Source: Paraburkholderia sacchari (lineage in GTDB: Bacteria; Pseudomonadota; Gammaproteobacteria; Burkholderiales; Burkholderiaceae). Taken from it: a stretch of DNA of 64,000 bases. The translations under genes were made by a program, and so were the position numbers. Shown in pieces: positions 33,366 to 42,617 of the stretch (positions are counted from its first letter, which is position 1; each line of letters begins with the position of its first letter). The notes beneath the pieces are model-generated. The model did not search any database. It had not been told where the DNA came from and saw only the letters and a list, made by a program, of their open reading frames with translations. The DNA lies in assembly GCF_000785435.2 (NCBI RefSeq), contig NZ_JTDB02000001.1, forward strand, positions 834,499-898,498. The letters are read 5' to 3'.

Positions 33366-33911
33366 GTGCCCGCATTCAGATCTCGCAAGCTTTTACTCTG
33401 CATCACGTGCGCCGCAGTTGCGGTGTTCGCCGCATTCGGCAGTGTCGTTGCGCACGCAACCGATGCGCCGATGGAATCGATCACAGTCGAAGGCCTCGCG
33501 CATCCGGTCGATATTCTGATCGATCATTGGGGCGTACCGCATATTTTCGCGGACAACGAAAGCGACGCCTTTTTCGTGCAGGGTTTCAACGCCGCGCGCG
33601 ACCGGCTGTTCCAGATCGATCTGTGGCGGCGGCGCGGCCTCGGCCAGCTCGGCGAAGTATTCGGCCCGGCCTACGTGGAGCAGGACAAGGCCACGCTGTC
33701 CGGCGAATCAGGCGACCCGGACAGTCCGCATTATCGCGACCTCGCGCAAATGTGGCTCGATGGCTGCGGAAGAAAGCGAAACGCGCAGAGCGCCTTGGAG
33801 CCCTGCGCGCAGGTGTTCGTATATTCAGCGCCGCGAACATTGAATCAGAAGTTGCCGAAGAAGCCGCGCGCCGCGACCATGCAGAACGGCGCGACGAGTT
33901 CAGCGTGGTAA
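33366..33911 (+). pseudogene. Penicillin acylase family gene with internal deletion
   Basis: Starts at GTG 33366 with GGAGGAG. The first 110 codons are a normal N-terminus of a penicillin-acylase/AHL-acylase type enzyme: signal peptide (LLLCITCAAVAVFAAFG), then DILIDHWGVPHIFADNESDA, GFNAARDRLFQIDLWRRRG and AYVEQDKAT. Immediately after, the sequence becomes GESGDPDSPHYRDLAQMWLD, which in this family belongs near the C-terminus (the SGDPxSPHYxD motif). Some 600-650 residues, including the Ser nucleophile region, are missing between. From about 33770 the frame runs into the opposite-strand lipase gene. An internal deletion, non-functional. Confidence 0.82.
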
Positions 33912-35428
33912 GCCTGCATGATGGCATTGGAACCGTTATCGGTCGCACCGGCCTGAATCGCCTGCTGGGCGACCTGCGCTTCTGCCTGCGCGAAGCCCGT
34001 TTTGACCGAGGCAAACGGATCATTCACGCCAGCCGCGGAATCGACATCGAGGACGCTCGTCAGACCCGGCGCGATATGGGCGTTGCTCCAATAAGCCTGT
34101 TCGATCGTCGCGTTGGCGAAGTACACGGTTGGGTCGAGGTGGCCGCCGCAGAGCAGCACCGGTGCGCGCGGCACCCAGTTGCGCAGATCGTTGCGCATGA
34201 ATGCCTGGCGCAACGGTTGAGCCGGGTGGGCAGCGGGCGCCATCGCAACGGTTGGCGTCGGGTAAGCGCCATCGGGATTGGCAATCTGGTCCTGAAGCAT
34301 GTTCAGACGATAGGCATTACGCACCAGATTCGATGTGCCGAATCCCGACGCGAATAGCGGCGTCAATTGAGCCGGCGCGAAATGCGGTGTTTGAGGCGGC
34401 GTCAGCGACGCGAATTGCGGCGCGGGCGGAGTGCTGCTGAAGAGCTGCGTCTCGGGCAATTTTCCTTTGGCGATCAGCGCATCGATTGGCACCATGTTCG
34501 GCAGCAAATTGTCGATGCCGGGCGCATAAGCCGCCTCGTAAAAATCGCCGGGCCGGTTATAGATGTTTCCATACGCGCGCTGGTAGCTCGTGGTCACCAG
34601 GGTCGTAAAGATCGTGGAGCCGAGGTCGACTTCGCCCTGGACTAGCGCGTCGGCCATGGCGCCCAGTGCGTAGGGGCCCGAACCGGGCGCGGAGGCGGTG
34701 ACGCTGACGCCCGCCGCCTGCAGTGCGCGGTGCGCGGCGAGCGCCACATAGCCGCCCTGCGAATAGCCGGTGACGAACAGTTTGCCGTTTTCGCGCGTCG
34801 CGCTTCCCAGGCCCGGAAGGGCCATCGCGGTGCGGGCCGCGCGCAATGAATCGATGACATCGCCCGATTGCTGGTCGCCGTTCAGATACGGGTGGTACGG
34901 CAATGGCGAGCCAGAGTAACCCGCATAGTTGCTCGCCACCACGATATAACCTTGCGCGGCGTAGATTGCCGCCACGCTAATGCCTTCGCCGGCGCCGTCG
35001 CCATTGGCCTTGTCGGTCTGGGTAATGTCGGCGATGTTGTAGTGGCGGTACGTCGTGGTTCCGTGGGCGTATAGCATGAGCGGACGCGGGCCGGTGCAGG
35101 ACGCGCCGCCGCCGGGAATCATGAGGGCCGCGCTCGACATCGTGGGTTCGCCCGCGCCGCCGATCGTGGCGTAACGGAAATACCGGATTTCGATATCGCA
35201 ACGCGGCATGCTGGCCACCTGCAGCAATTGCTGGCCCGTCGCGTTGGCGGCCAGCAGCTTCGTGAAGTCGTTCGCGCTCAGGCGCAAGGTTGTGCGCTGC
35301 TCGATCAACTGGCCCCGGGAAGAGCAGTTCGCGCCATTGCAGGCCGAACCGGCCTGGACGAGAACACTGGCGCTCGCCAAATAAAACGTCAGCAGTGCCA
35401 GACCCGCGTTTCGCATGACCCTTGGCAT
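33845..35428 (-). CDS. Secreted alpha/beta hydrolase (secretory lipase-like)
   Basis: A 527-residue exported hydrolase with a signal peptide (LALLTFYLASASVLVQAG). The mature protein contains PLMLYAHGTTTYRHYN, YAAQGYIVVASNYAGYSGS, the nucleophile elbow VTGYSQGGYVALAAHRAL and the acid region LLCGGHLDPTVYF. The layout matches bacterial secretory-lipase-type proteins. Two Cys pairs (residues ACNGANCSS) may form a disulfide. ATG 35428 is chosen because GGAG precedes it at six bases. The gene appears complete, unlike its convergent penicillin acylase neighbour. Substrate unknown. Confidence 0.85.
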   Translation of the reverse strand: MPRVMRNAGLALLTFYLASASVLVQAGSACNGANCSSRGQLIEQRTTLRLSANDFTKLLAANATGQQLLQVASMPRCDIEIRYFRYATIGGAGEPTMSSAALMIPGGGASCTGPRPLMLYAHGTTTYRHYNIADITQTDKANGDGAGEGISVAAIYAAQGYIVVASNYAGYSGSPLPYHPYLNGDQQSGDVIDSLRAARTAMALPGLGSATRENGKLFVTGYSQGGYVALAAHRALQAAGVSVTASAPGSGPYALGAMADALVQGEVDLGSTIFTTLVTTSYQRAYGNIYNRPGDFYEAAYAPGIDNLLPNMVPIDALIAKGKLPETQLFSSTPPAPQFASLTPPQTPHFAPAQLTPLFASGFGTSNLVRNAYRLNMLQDQIANPDGAYPTPTVAMAPAAHPAQPLRQAFMRNDLRNWVPRAPVLLCGGHLDPTVYFANATIEQAYWSNAHIAPGLTSVLDVDSAAGVNDPFASVKTGFAQAEAQVAQQAIQAGATDNGSNAIMQAYHAELVAPFCMVAARGFFGNF

Positions 35429-35526
35429 CGCACGCTCCATCTTTGTTGGTGTTCGGAAAACGGGGCTGCTTTTCAGAGTGAAACGAGTATGGGTGAACCA
35501 AATTAAACGCGCGAGCAGCCAATTTT

Positions 35527-36768
35527 TTATTGCGGGCGCGGCGTGCGGGCGATCTCGGTCGAGACGAGGCGTATCGCGTTGATGAGCTCGTGCGCGGCCG
35601 GAGAGGGCGGGCTGCCGGTGCGCGTGGTCAAGCCAATATCGCGGGTCGTGTCGCGCATGGGCACATCGAGCACGGCCAGCATGCCGGAAGCGCACTCGTA
35701 ATGCAGCTGCTGCGCGCCGAGCACAGCAATCATGTCGGTATGCAGCAGCAGCCCCCGAATAATGGCGAGGTCCGCCGTTTCGACAGTGGGCATCGGCGGC
35801 TTGATTTTCGCGCGGCGAAACAGCGCCTCGAACAGCCGCCGCGTGGGCGAGTGGCTGCTTGGCAGCACCCACTGCGCGTCGCCGAGATTTTTGATGGAGA
35901 GATCTTTCACCTTGGCGAGCGGATGGTCGTGCCGCGCGAGGATGACCAGATTCTCCGACATCAGCTTTTCGTTTTCCAGGCCGCTCGTGGCGTCGTTCGC
36001 GCGCAGCGCGCCGAGGATGAAGTCGATGTCGCCCGCGCGCACGCCCGCGACCAGCGCTTCATAGGCGCTCTCGTCGGTGATCACGCGCACCTTGGGAAAC
36101 CGCGTGACGACGCGCGCGACCGCTTCCGGCAGGATCAGCGTGCGGCCGAGCGGCAGCGCACCCACCGTGACGACGCCCTGAACGCTGCCATGCAGCGCGG
36201 CGACATCATCGGGGACGTGGCGCAAGTCGTTCAACGCGCGGCGCACGTGCAGCAGGAAGGTTTCGCCGTCGGTCGTCAGCAGCAGGCCGCGCGGATGACG
36301 ATGGAACAGCGGAAACCCCGCGCCGGTTTCGAGTATGCGCACTGCGCTGCTGACCGCGGGCTGCGTGACGTTCAGCGCGCGCGCCGCACTGGGCATGTGC
36401 CGGTAGCGCGCGAGCGTTGAAAACAACTGCAGCCGGCGGGTGTTGAGCAGGTAGGCCGGCAAGCCGCCTTGCGGCGTGGCGCGCTTGCGCGATTGGCGCA
36501 TCGCACACCAGCTTGCCAGCTCGTTGAGTTCGGTGAACACGCGCTCGCTGCGCTTGAGCACCGCCCGGCCCACGGGCGTCGCGACCATGCCCGATGGCTT
36601 GCGGTCGAACAGCGGCGCGTCCAGCGTGGTTTCTACCTGCTGCACGGCCCGCGTAATGGCCGACTGGGCACGAAAGAGGGCCGTGGCCGCGCGGCTCACG
36701 CTGCCCATTTCGGCCACGCGCAGTACCGCATACAGACACGCGAGATTGGGAAGGTCGTTGTCGTCCAT
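35527..36768 (-). CDS. LysR-type regulator with two tandem DNA-binding domains
   Basis: A 413-residue LysR-type regulator, about 100 residues longer than usual. It has two LysR winged-helix domains: the first at residues 8-66 (LYAVLRVAEMGSVSRAATAL, VQQVETTLDAPLFDRKP) and the second at about 110-170 (QLFSTLARYRHMPSAARAL, VTQPAVSSAVRILETG). The periplasmic-binding-like effector domain follows from residue 190 (VTVGALPLGRTLILPEAV). Full-length open frame with no sign of frameshift, so the duplication is real in this sequence. Targets unknown; nearest divergent or convergent genes are the lipase (convergent end) and DUF4148. Confidence 0.92.
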   Translation of the reverse strand: MDDNDLPNLACLYAVLRVAEMGSVSRAATALFRAQSAITRAVQQVETTLDAPLFDRKPSGMVATPVGRAVLKRSERVFTELNELASWCAMRQSRKRATPQGGLPAYLLNTRRLQLFSTLARYRHMPSAARALNVTQPAVSSAVRILETGAGFPLFHRHPRGLLLTTDGETFLLHVRRALNDLRHVPDDVAALHGSVQGVVTVGALPLGRTLILPEAVARVVTRFPKVRVITDESAYEALVAGVRAGDIDFILGALRANDATSGLENEKLMSENLVILARHDHPLAKVKDLSIKNLGDAQWVLPSSHSPTRRLFEALFRRAKIKPPMPTVETADLAIIRGLLLHTDMIAVLGAQQLHYECASGMLAVLDVPMRDTTRDIGLTTRTGSPPSPAAHELINAIRLVSTEIARTPRPQ

Positions 36769-36879
36769 GTCAGCGGTGTTCCATGGACGTCGACTTTACC
36801 GGAACGCCAATACTCAAGCTTGCGAGGTGTTTACGCGGGCATCGATTTTATTTATCGGCACGTGGCCGGGGAAAAGCCC

Positions 36880-37098
36880 TCAATGTGCCGGGGCTTCCGA
36901 CTTATGCGCAAGTTTCGCTTCGGCGGCCCGCATGCTGGCCTCGTAGTTGTAGTCCGTTGCTTCGTACCCGGCCTGCTTGAGCTGGACATACTCGTTACGA
37001 ACCTGCGCGCGGGTCAAAGGCTGGTTTTGCGCGGCGAAACTGAGCGCCGGCACAGCGAGAGCCGAAGCGACGGCAATGGCTTGAATCAGGGTTTTCAT
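36880..37098 (-). CDS. DUF4148 family secreted protein
   Basis: A 72-residue protein with signal peptide (LIQAIAVASALAVPALSFA) and the DUF4148 core TRAQVRNEYVQLKQAGYEA. This family is restricted mainly to Burkholderiaceae and relatives and is periplasmic with no known function. GAGG lies upstream of the start. Monocistronic; downstream of it on the same strand is the LysR gene, 112 bp away. Confidence 0.92.
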   Translation of the reverse strand: MKTLIQAIAVASALAVPALSFAAQNQPLTRAQVRNEYVQLKQAGYEATDYNYEASMRAAEAKLAHKSEAPAH

Positions 37099-37504
37099 GA
37101 CGACTACCTCGGGAACATGGAGCGAAACGACCGGCCTGTATTGCGGTCGTTGAGTGAAGCTTAGGATCGGACGGCGAGGTAATAAATGCCCTCCGGCTCA
37201 ATTCACTTTTCCCGGTGGAGTAAAAATGCCCGAGCTGCTAATTCACAAACGTTCAGGAATGAGTGAACGCCTGGGCAGGTTTGTTACAAAAAATTTCAGT
37301 TCAAGTGCTTTCGTGTGATCTAAATTCAAATGCACTCCCTGCCGATCGACGGAGCCGGAGTACGGCGTTATCAAATTGGTGTGACCAGGTAGCCAGCGGA
37401 AAAGGCTGATAGCAAGTCGTGCAATTGCGTGACCGTCGCGCTGGCGATACCCGTGCTGACGGCCCATGGCTGTTGCGGGCCGCATATTGATAAGGAATCC
37501 TTCC

Positions 37505-38947
37505 ATGCGACGCAACAAATCTCGGGTCATGCTGCTTGGAGTCTCGGCGGCTGCCACGCTCGCGGTTAGCTCACCGGCCTCGGCCGGCCCCACACTGGTC
37601 TCGGGTCCAAGCCCTTTTGCCACTTGCACCATTGGCGGATCACCGAGCAGTACGGTCTTTGTCAATAGCGAGGTCGAGCCGTGGGTGGCAGTGAACCCGA
37701 CAAACACTTCCAACCTCATCGGCGCCTGGCAGCAGGACCGCTGGTCGGATGGCGGCTCTCATGGGCTCGTTGCCGGCTTCTCCTTCGACGGCGGCCACAC
37801 ATGGGGGCAAACGTCTCTGCCGTTTAGCGCATGCGCGAACGGGCTCGGGTACGAGCGCGCCTCCGACCCATGGGTGTCCATCGGTCCGGACGGCACCGCC
37901 TATGCCGTTTCCATCTCGTTCAACAACTCGAATAACAGCAATGCCGTGGCCGCAGCGGTTTCCAGCGATGGCGGTCAGACCTGGGGCAACCTCAGCGTGA
38001 TCATCGCCAACAACGAGCCTACCTTGCAGTTCTTCAACGACAAGGAGTCGGTGACCGCGAATCCGATCAAGGCCGGCGTGGCGTATGCGGTATGGGACCG
38101 GCTCGAACTGCCGAACGGCAATCCCTACGCGAATTTGCATACGGCCGCTTACAGGGGCCCGACATTGTTCTCGAAGACCGTGGATGGCGGCAAGACCTGG
38201 AGTTCTCCCGCAGAAATCGTGAAGGTACCCTCGCGGCAACAGACGATCGGCAATCAGATCGTGGTTAATCAGCAGGACGGTACGCTTTACGACTTTTTCG
38301 ATTTGATCACGCCGCCATTCAATAAAGGCGCAGGCAGGGTAGCGTTCATCAAATCCACCGACGATGGCGCCACGTGGACCCAACCGAAGATCATCTCGAC
38401 GCTGCAAACGGTCTCGGTTTTTGATCCCAATTCCGGCACGCCGGTACGCACCGGGGACATCATTCCCGAACCCGCGATCGATCCGGCGACGGGGCAGCTT
38501 TATGTCGTTTGGCAGGATTCGCGCTTCAATGGCGGGAAGTACGACGAGGTTGCGCTATCGACGTCCGCCGATGGCGGCAAGACGTGGAGCGCGCCTATCC
38601 GGGTGAATACGCCTTCGGGACGGCCGGCGTTTAATCCTGCTGTGCGCGTCAACCCGGCTGGAACGGTGGCCGTCACGTATTACGACTTCCGCAATCTCAA
38701 GTCCACGGACACCACGCTGCCGACCGATTACTGGCGTACTACCTCGCCGCGCGGGGGCCAGAATTTCGGCAACGAGTTGCATATCGCGGGGTCCTTCGAT
38801 ATGAAAACCGCGCCCTATGCCGAAGGGTATTTTGTCGGCGACTATGAAGGGTTGGGTGCAACCGATACGGCGTTCGTGCCGTTCTTCGTGCAAACGACCG
38901 GCAATGTAAACAATCCCACCGATGTGTTTGTTGCGCCCGCGCCGTAA
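37505..38947 (+). CDS. Secreted Asp-box (sialidase-like beta-propeller) protein
   Basis: A 480-residue exported protein (signal peptide MLLGVSAAATLAVSSPASA) with five Asp-box repeats typical of sialidase/BNR propellers: FSFDGGHTWGQ, VSSDGGQTWGN, KTVDGGKTWSS, KSTDDGATWTQ and STSADGGKTWSA. The blades are flanked by VDPWVSIGPDGTAYAV-like strands. The catalytic Arg triad of true sialidases cannot be confirmed by eye, so exo-alpha-sialidase activity is only suggested. A 400-bp non-coding region precedes it, holding no other gene I can see. AAGGAA lies before ATG 37505. Confidence 0.88.
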   Translation: MRRNKSRVMLLGVSAAATLAVSSPASAGPTLVSGPSPFATCTIGGSPSSTVFVNSEVEPWVAVNPTNTSNLIGAWQQDRWSDGGSHGLVAGFSFDGGHTWGQTSLPFSACANGLGYERASDPWVSIGPDGTAYAVSISFNNSNNSNAVAAAVSSDGGQTWGNLSVIIANNEPTLQFFNDKESVTANPIKAGVAYAVWDRLELPNGNPYANLHTAAYRGPTLFSKTVDGGKTWSSPAEIVKVPSRQQTIGNQIVVNQQDGTLYDFFDLITPPFNKGAGRVAFIKSTDDGATWTQPKIISTLQTVSVFDPNSGTPVRTGDIIPEPAIDPATGQLYVVWQDSRFNGGKYDEVALSTSADGGKTWSAPIRVNTPSGRPAFNPAVRVNPAGTVAVTYYDFRNLKSTDTTLPTDYWRTTSPRGGQNFGNELHIAGSFDMKTAPYAEGYFVGDYEGLGATDTAFVPFFVQTTGNVNNPTDVFVAPAP

Positions 38948-38968
38948 ATAGCTCGGCTGGTCAATTAC

Positions 38969-39018
38969 GCGGATCCGCAAGACCCCAAAACCATTTTGGA
39001 GCGCGCGGATCCGCGCGC
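38969..39018. repeat. Cluster of three palindromes after the Asp-box gene
   Basis: GCGGATCCGC (38969-38978) and an 18-bp perfect palindrome centred on GGATCC (39001-39018) contain the same 10-bp core. Between them CCAAAA/TTTTGG (38985-38999) forms a third hairpin. The outer copies can also pair with each other, giving a long stem around the inner one. Positioned 22 bp after the stop at 38947, it could act as a transcription-ending structure without a T-run. Confidence 0.65.
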
Positions 39019-39184
39019 CTATGATCGCCTGCGATCGCTTGCAGGGCGCGGGCTGAGGCGCCGGCTAGATTGCTAATAAAAATCAAATATTTAGCATGTT
39101 TTTTTCGGCAATTCGCGCGCCATTCCCAGAGCGCTTTTCCATCCCTCGACTGGCATAAAATCAGATTTTTTGCATACGTCCCTC

Positions 39185-39211
39185 TAAAGTTCCCTGGTGG
39201 ACGGTCGTTAC
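39185..39211 (+). promoter_or_regulatory. Sigma-28 (FliA) promoter of fliC
   Basis: TAAAGTTC (39185-39192), an 11-base spacer, and GTCGTTAC (39204-39211) match the flagellar sigma-28 consensus TAAAGTTT-N11-GCCGATAA in 7 of 8 and 5 of 8 positions. It lies 96 bp upstream of the fliC start, a usual leader length. Confidence 0.8.
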
Positions 39212-39306
39212 CCCAAGCATGGCGGTCGGAACTACGCGTTTGAAAGTCCGCCGACGCCACGGTCGCCGTGGCGCAAACGGGCTCAGTCCCAATCAGGAGA
39301 ATTTCC

Positions 39307-40848
39307 ATGCTCGGAATCAATAGCAATATCAACTCGCTCGTCGCGCAACAGAACCTGACCAGCTCGGGTAGCGCGCTTTCGCAAGCGATTACGCGCCTGT
39401 CGTCTGGCAAGCGCATCAACAGCGCAGCGGACGATGCAGCGGGTCTTGCGATCTCGAACATCATGCAGACCCAGATCAACGGTCTGAATCAGGGCGTGTC
39501 GAACGCTAATGACGGCGTGTCGATGGTGCAAACGGCATCGAGCGGCCTGTCGTCGCTGACGAATAGCTTGCAGCGGATTCGTCAGTTGGCGACGCAAGCG
39601 TCGAACGGCAGCATGACCAATACGGACCGCCAAGCGCTGCAACAGGAAGTCTCGCAGCAGGTTTCGGAAATCAACCGTATTGCGTCGCAAACGACATACA
39701 ACGGCATGAACGTGCTGAACGGCTCGCTGGGCAACGTCTCGTTTCAGGTCGGCGCGAACGTCGGCCAGACGATCAACATGAATCTCTCGCAAAGCGTTTC
39801 GGCTGCCTCGCTCGGCGGTGGACTCGCGGCGAAAGGCACTGTGCTCGGCACCTACACTGGCCTGAGTCTCGATCCCACTTCGGGCGGCGCTTACAGCGGC
39901 ACGGGCGCGTCGGTCACCTCCATCAACGTTATCGCTGACGGCAACGGTGGGTTCCAGTTCACTGACCAGAACAACACGGCGCTGAGCGCGGGCGCACAAT
40001 CAACCCTGTTCAGCGGCGTCACTACGGGTACCGGCACCGCTCTGACGCTGACGACCAGCGGCGCACTCGCAGCGAACAATGGCGCAAGCTACCAGGCGGC
40101 CCAGGTCACGGCCGCTAACCAGGCTATTGGCGCGATCAGCGCGACGAATTCGGGCCAGGCAAAGACAAGTCTCACCACGCCGAACCAGTTGGTCGGCCAG
40201 TTGACCGGCCTGAACTTGAACGCCGACGGTTCGCTCAATACGGGCGCGCAATCGGGCGCAGCGATCACTTCGATCCAGGTCTACACCGACGGTAGCGGTG
40301 GCTACCGCTTTGCGGCGAACAATTCTGACGTTACGCAAACGCCTAACCAGCTTTCGAGCGGCGTGCTAACCACGCTCGGCTTGACCGACACGGCAAACGG
40401 GACCGCAACCGATGGCGACCTCTTGTCAATCACCGGGGGCGGTACCTTGGCCCAAGCAGGTGCGTTCTCCGTTCCGGCAAGCTTCCAGAACAATGCCACT
40501 ACGACGACGTCGATCGACGCTAACAATACCGTTAGCAAAGTGTCCACCATCGACATCAGCACCCAGACCGGCGCGAACCAGGCCATCCAGTCTATTGACA
40601 GCGCGCTGAACACGGTTAACAACATGCAGGCAAACCTCGGCGCAGCGCAAAACCGGTTCTCGGCAATCAGCACGACGCAGCAAGCCCAGTCGACCGACCT
40701 GTCGCAAGCGCAGTCGCAAATCCAGGACGCCAACTTCGCAGCGGAAACCGCTGCCCTGAGCAAAGCCCAAGTGCTCCAGCAAGCCGGCATCTCGGTGCTC
40801 GCGCAAGCAAACTCGCAGCCGCAGCAGATCCTGAAGCTCCTGCAGTAA
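39307..40848 (+). CDS. fliC: Flagellin
   Basis: A 513-residue flagellin, the filament subunit exported by the flagellar type III system. The N-terminal D0/D1 region is fully typical (LGINSNINSLVAQQNL, ITRLSSGKRINSAADDAAG, ANDGVSMVQTA, QRIRQLATQASNG), as is the C-terminal D0 (LGAAQNRFSAIST, QIQDANFAAETAALSK, and final LAQANSQPQQILKLLQ). The middle, residues 180-400, is the variable surface region, rich in Gly, Thr, Asn, with two internal similar segments starting TSINVIADGNGGFQF and TSIQVYTDGSGGYRF. CAGGAG precedes ATG 39307. Transcribed from a sigma-28 promoter. Confidence 0.97.
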   Translation: MLGINSNINSLVAQQNLTSSGSALSQAITRLSSGKRINSAADDAAGLAISNIMQTQINGLNQGVSNANDGVSMVQTASSGLSSLTNSLQRIRQLATQASNGSMTNTDRQALQQEVSQQVSEINRIASQTTYNGMNVLNGSLGNVSFQVGANVGQTINMNLSQSVSAASLGGGLAAKGTVLGTYTGLSLDPTSGGAYSGTGASVTSINVIADGNGGFQFTDQNNTALSAGAQSTLFSGVTTGTGTALTLTTSGALAANNGASYQAAQVTAANQAIGAISATNSGQAKTSLTTPNQLVGQLTGLNLNADGSLNTGAQSGAAITSIQVYTDGSGGYRFAANNSDVTQTPNQLSSGVLTTLGLTDTANGTATDGDLLSITGGGTLAQAGAFSVPASFQNNATTTTSIDANNTVSKVSTIDISTQTGANQAIQSIDSALNTVNNMQANLGAAQNRFSAISTTQQAQSTDLSQAQSQIQDANFAAETAALSKAQVLQQAGISVLAQANSQPQQILKLLQ

Positions 40849-40925
40849 CAAGCGCTTCATGTGAGTCAAGCAGTACGCGCCGCGCGTTCCGCCCGCCATA
40901 CCCGGGGCGCGCGGCGCTTGCCAAC

Positions 40926-40955
40926 CGGGAGGATCGCCTCCCGTTTGGCGTTTTT
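40926..40955 (+). terminator. Terminator-like hairpin after fliC
   Basis: Stem CGGGAGG (40926-40932) / CCTCCCG (40937-40943) with a four-base loop, then TTT and, seven bases on, TTTTT. A larger GC-rich hairpin (CGCCGCGCG with CGCGCGGCG) lies just before, at about 40877-40918. Together these should reduce read-through into fliD. Confidence 0.7.
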
Positions 40956-41013
40956 AAACCCGAACCGTATTTGAACCGATTCACCCGGCATCGCCGACGC
41001 ACGGAGCTCCTTC

Positions 41014-42603
41014 ATGTCCACCGTATCCGGTACCTCGAACGCGAATCTGGCCTCCAGCGCCGCAGCATCGGCCAACAGCGCGCTGCAGCAAGCCGCGCAG
41101 TCGGTCATCAGCGGCTCGACCGGCAATTCGTCGATGGACGTGAGCTCGCTCGTCACGGCGCTCGTCAATAGCAAGATCGCGGGCCAGGCCGCGACACTGT
41201 CCTCGCAGGCGCAACTGGACAACACGCAGATTTCCGCATACGGCACGCTCTCGGCCGCGCTTTCGGCGCTGCAGGCGGGCCTCAGCTCGCTCTCGGACGG
41301 CACGACCGTCAACGCCTTCAAGGCGAGCACGAGCGGCACCGGCATCGCGGCCACCGCGACCACCGGAGCGGTGGCTGGGACGTATTCGATCGACGTCGCG
41401 CAGATCGCGACCGCGCAGGTCCTCACGTCGAGGGGCTATGGCGCGAGCCAGCCGCTCGCTTCGGTGCCGAGCACGATGACGCTGTCGATTGGCGGCGCGA
41501 GCACCACGATTTCGCTGAACAGCAGCAATAGCACGGTTTCCGGCATTGCGGCGGCGATCAATAGCGCGAGCAACAATCCCGGCGTGACGGCCACGGTCGT
41601 GAATGGCGCCGATGGCGCGCACCTCGTGCTGCACGCGAACGCCACCGGATCGCAGAACGCCATCAGCATCCAGGTCAGCGATACGGCCTCGGGCGACCCG
41701 TTGAACGGCCTGGCGGTGACCGGCAATCCCGGCACGTCGCTCAGCGGCAACGCGAGCGCGACCAGCGCGCAGCTCAAGGCCAACCAGTCGACGCTCAGCA
41801 ACGTGCAGTCTTCCGGCTCGCCGGCCACACCCAACTGGACCCAGACGACCGCGGCGCAGGACGCCTATTTCACGCTCGACGGCACCGGCGTGACCAACGC
41901 GACGAACTCGGTGACTTCCGCGCTCGCGGGCGTCACGCTGAGCCTGAGCGCCGCATCGGTGGACACCACGGGCTCTTCGCCGCAAACGCTCACGATCGCG
42001 CAGGACACGAGCTCGCAGTCGAATGCGATCAACAATTTCGTCACGCTCTACAACACGCTCGTGACGACCATGGGCACTCTCACCGCATACAGTTCGACCG
42101 CGACTTCGCAGGGCGTGCTGCTCGGCGACTCCACGCTGAACCTCGTGCGCAACCAGTTGGCCTCGATCGTCGCGACCGGCGTGAAGAACGGCAACACCAC
42201 CACGAGTCTCGCGACAATCGGCGTGACGCTGAACGCCGACGGTTCGCTCGCGGTCGACAGCAGCACATTGAGCAGCGCGCTGCAGAACAACCAGGCTACG
42301 GTGGCCAAGTTGTTCAGCTCGACCAACGGCGTGGCCGCGCAGTTGAACACCAATATCACGAGCTATCTGTCGAGCAGCGGCGCGATCCAGACGCGCACCA
42401 AGGCGCTCAACACAGACCTGACGAATCTCTCGACGCAGCAGTCGTCGCTGGCGACGTATCGGTCGCAGCTCACGAGCATGTACACCGCGCAATTCACGGC
42501 GCTCAATACGCTGATGGCGACGATGAGCAATAACCAGCAATATCTCACCCAGCTATTCGGCGGCCAGAACAGCGCGGGCGCGATGGCCACCAACAAGAAC
42601 TGA
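41014..42603 (+). CDS. fliD: Flagellar hook-associated protein 2 (filament cap)
   Basis: A 529-residue filament cap protein that folds flagellin subunits at the tip. The N-terminal coil has the family motif MDVSSLVTALVNSKIAGQAA, then LDNTQISAYGTLSAALSALQ; the middle contains beta-domains with repeated SISI/GDPLNGLAVTGN-like strands; the C-terminal region carries VTLYNTLVTTMGTLTAYSS, GVLLGDSTLNLVRNQLASIV and the last coil with SQLTSMYTAQFTALNTLMA. Low Ser/Thr/Asn-biased composition is normal for this family. It lies 166 bp after fliC and 14 bp before fliT. Confidence 0.95.
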   Translation: MSTVSGTSNANLASSAAASANSALQQAAQSVISGSTGNSSMDVSSLVTALVNSKIAGQAATLSSQAQLDNTQISAYGTLSAALSALQAGLSSLSDGTTVNAFKASTSGTGIAATATTGAVAGTYSIDVAQIATAQVLTSRGYGASQPLASVPSTMTLSIGGASTTISLNSSNSTVSGIAAAINSASNNPGVTATVVNGADGAHLVLHANATGSQNAISIQVSDTASGDPLNGLAVTGNPGTSLSGNASATSAQLKANQSTLSNVQSSGSPATPNWTQTTAAQDAYFTLDGTGVTNATNSVTSALAGVTLSLSAASVDTTGSSPQTLTIAQDTSSQSNAINNFVTLYNTLVTTMGTLTAYSSTATSQGVLLGDSTLNLVRNQLASIVATGVKNGNTTTSLATIGVTLNADGSLAVDSSTLSSALQNNQATVAKLFSSTNGVAAQLNTNITSYLSSSGAIQTRTKALNTDLTNLSTQQSSLATYRSQLTSMYTAQFTALNTLMATMSNNQQYLTQLFGGQNSAGAMATNKN

Positions 42604-42617
42604 CGAGGTCATGGGTC

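Noticed and set aside
37243..37719. 158-codon minus-strand frame upstream of the Asp-box gene
   Set aside because: Overlaps the signal-peptide region of the Asp-box gene and lacks a ribosome-binding site; the 37100-37500 stretch looks non-coding.
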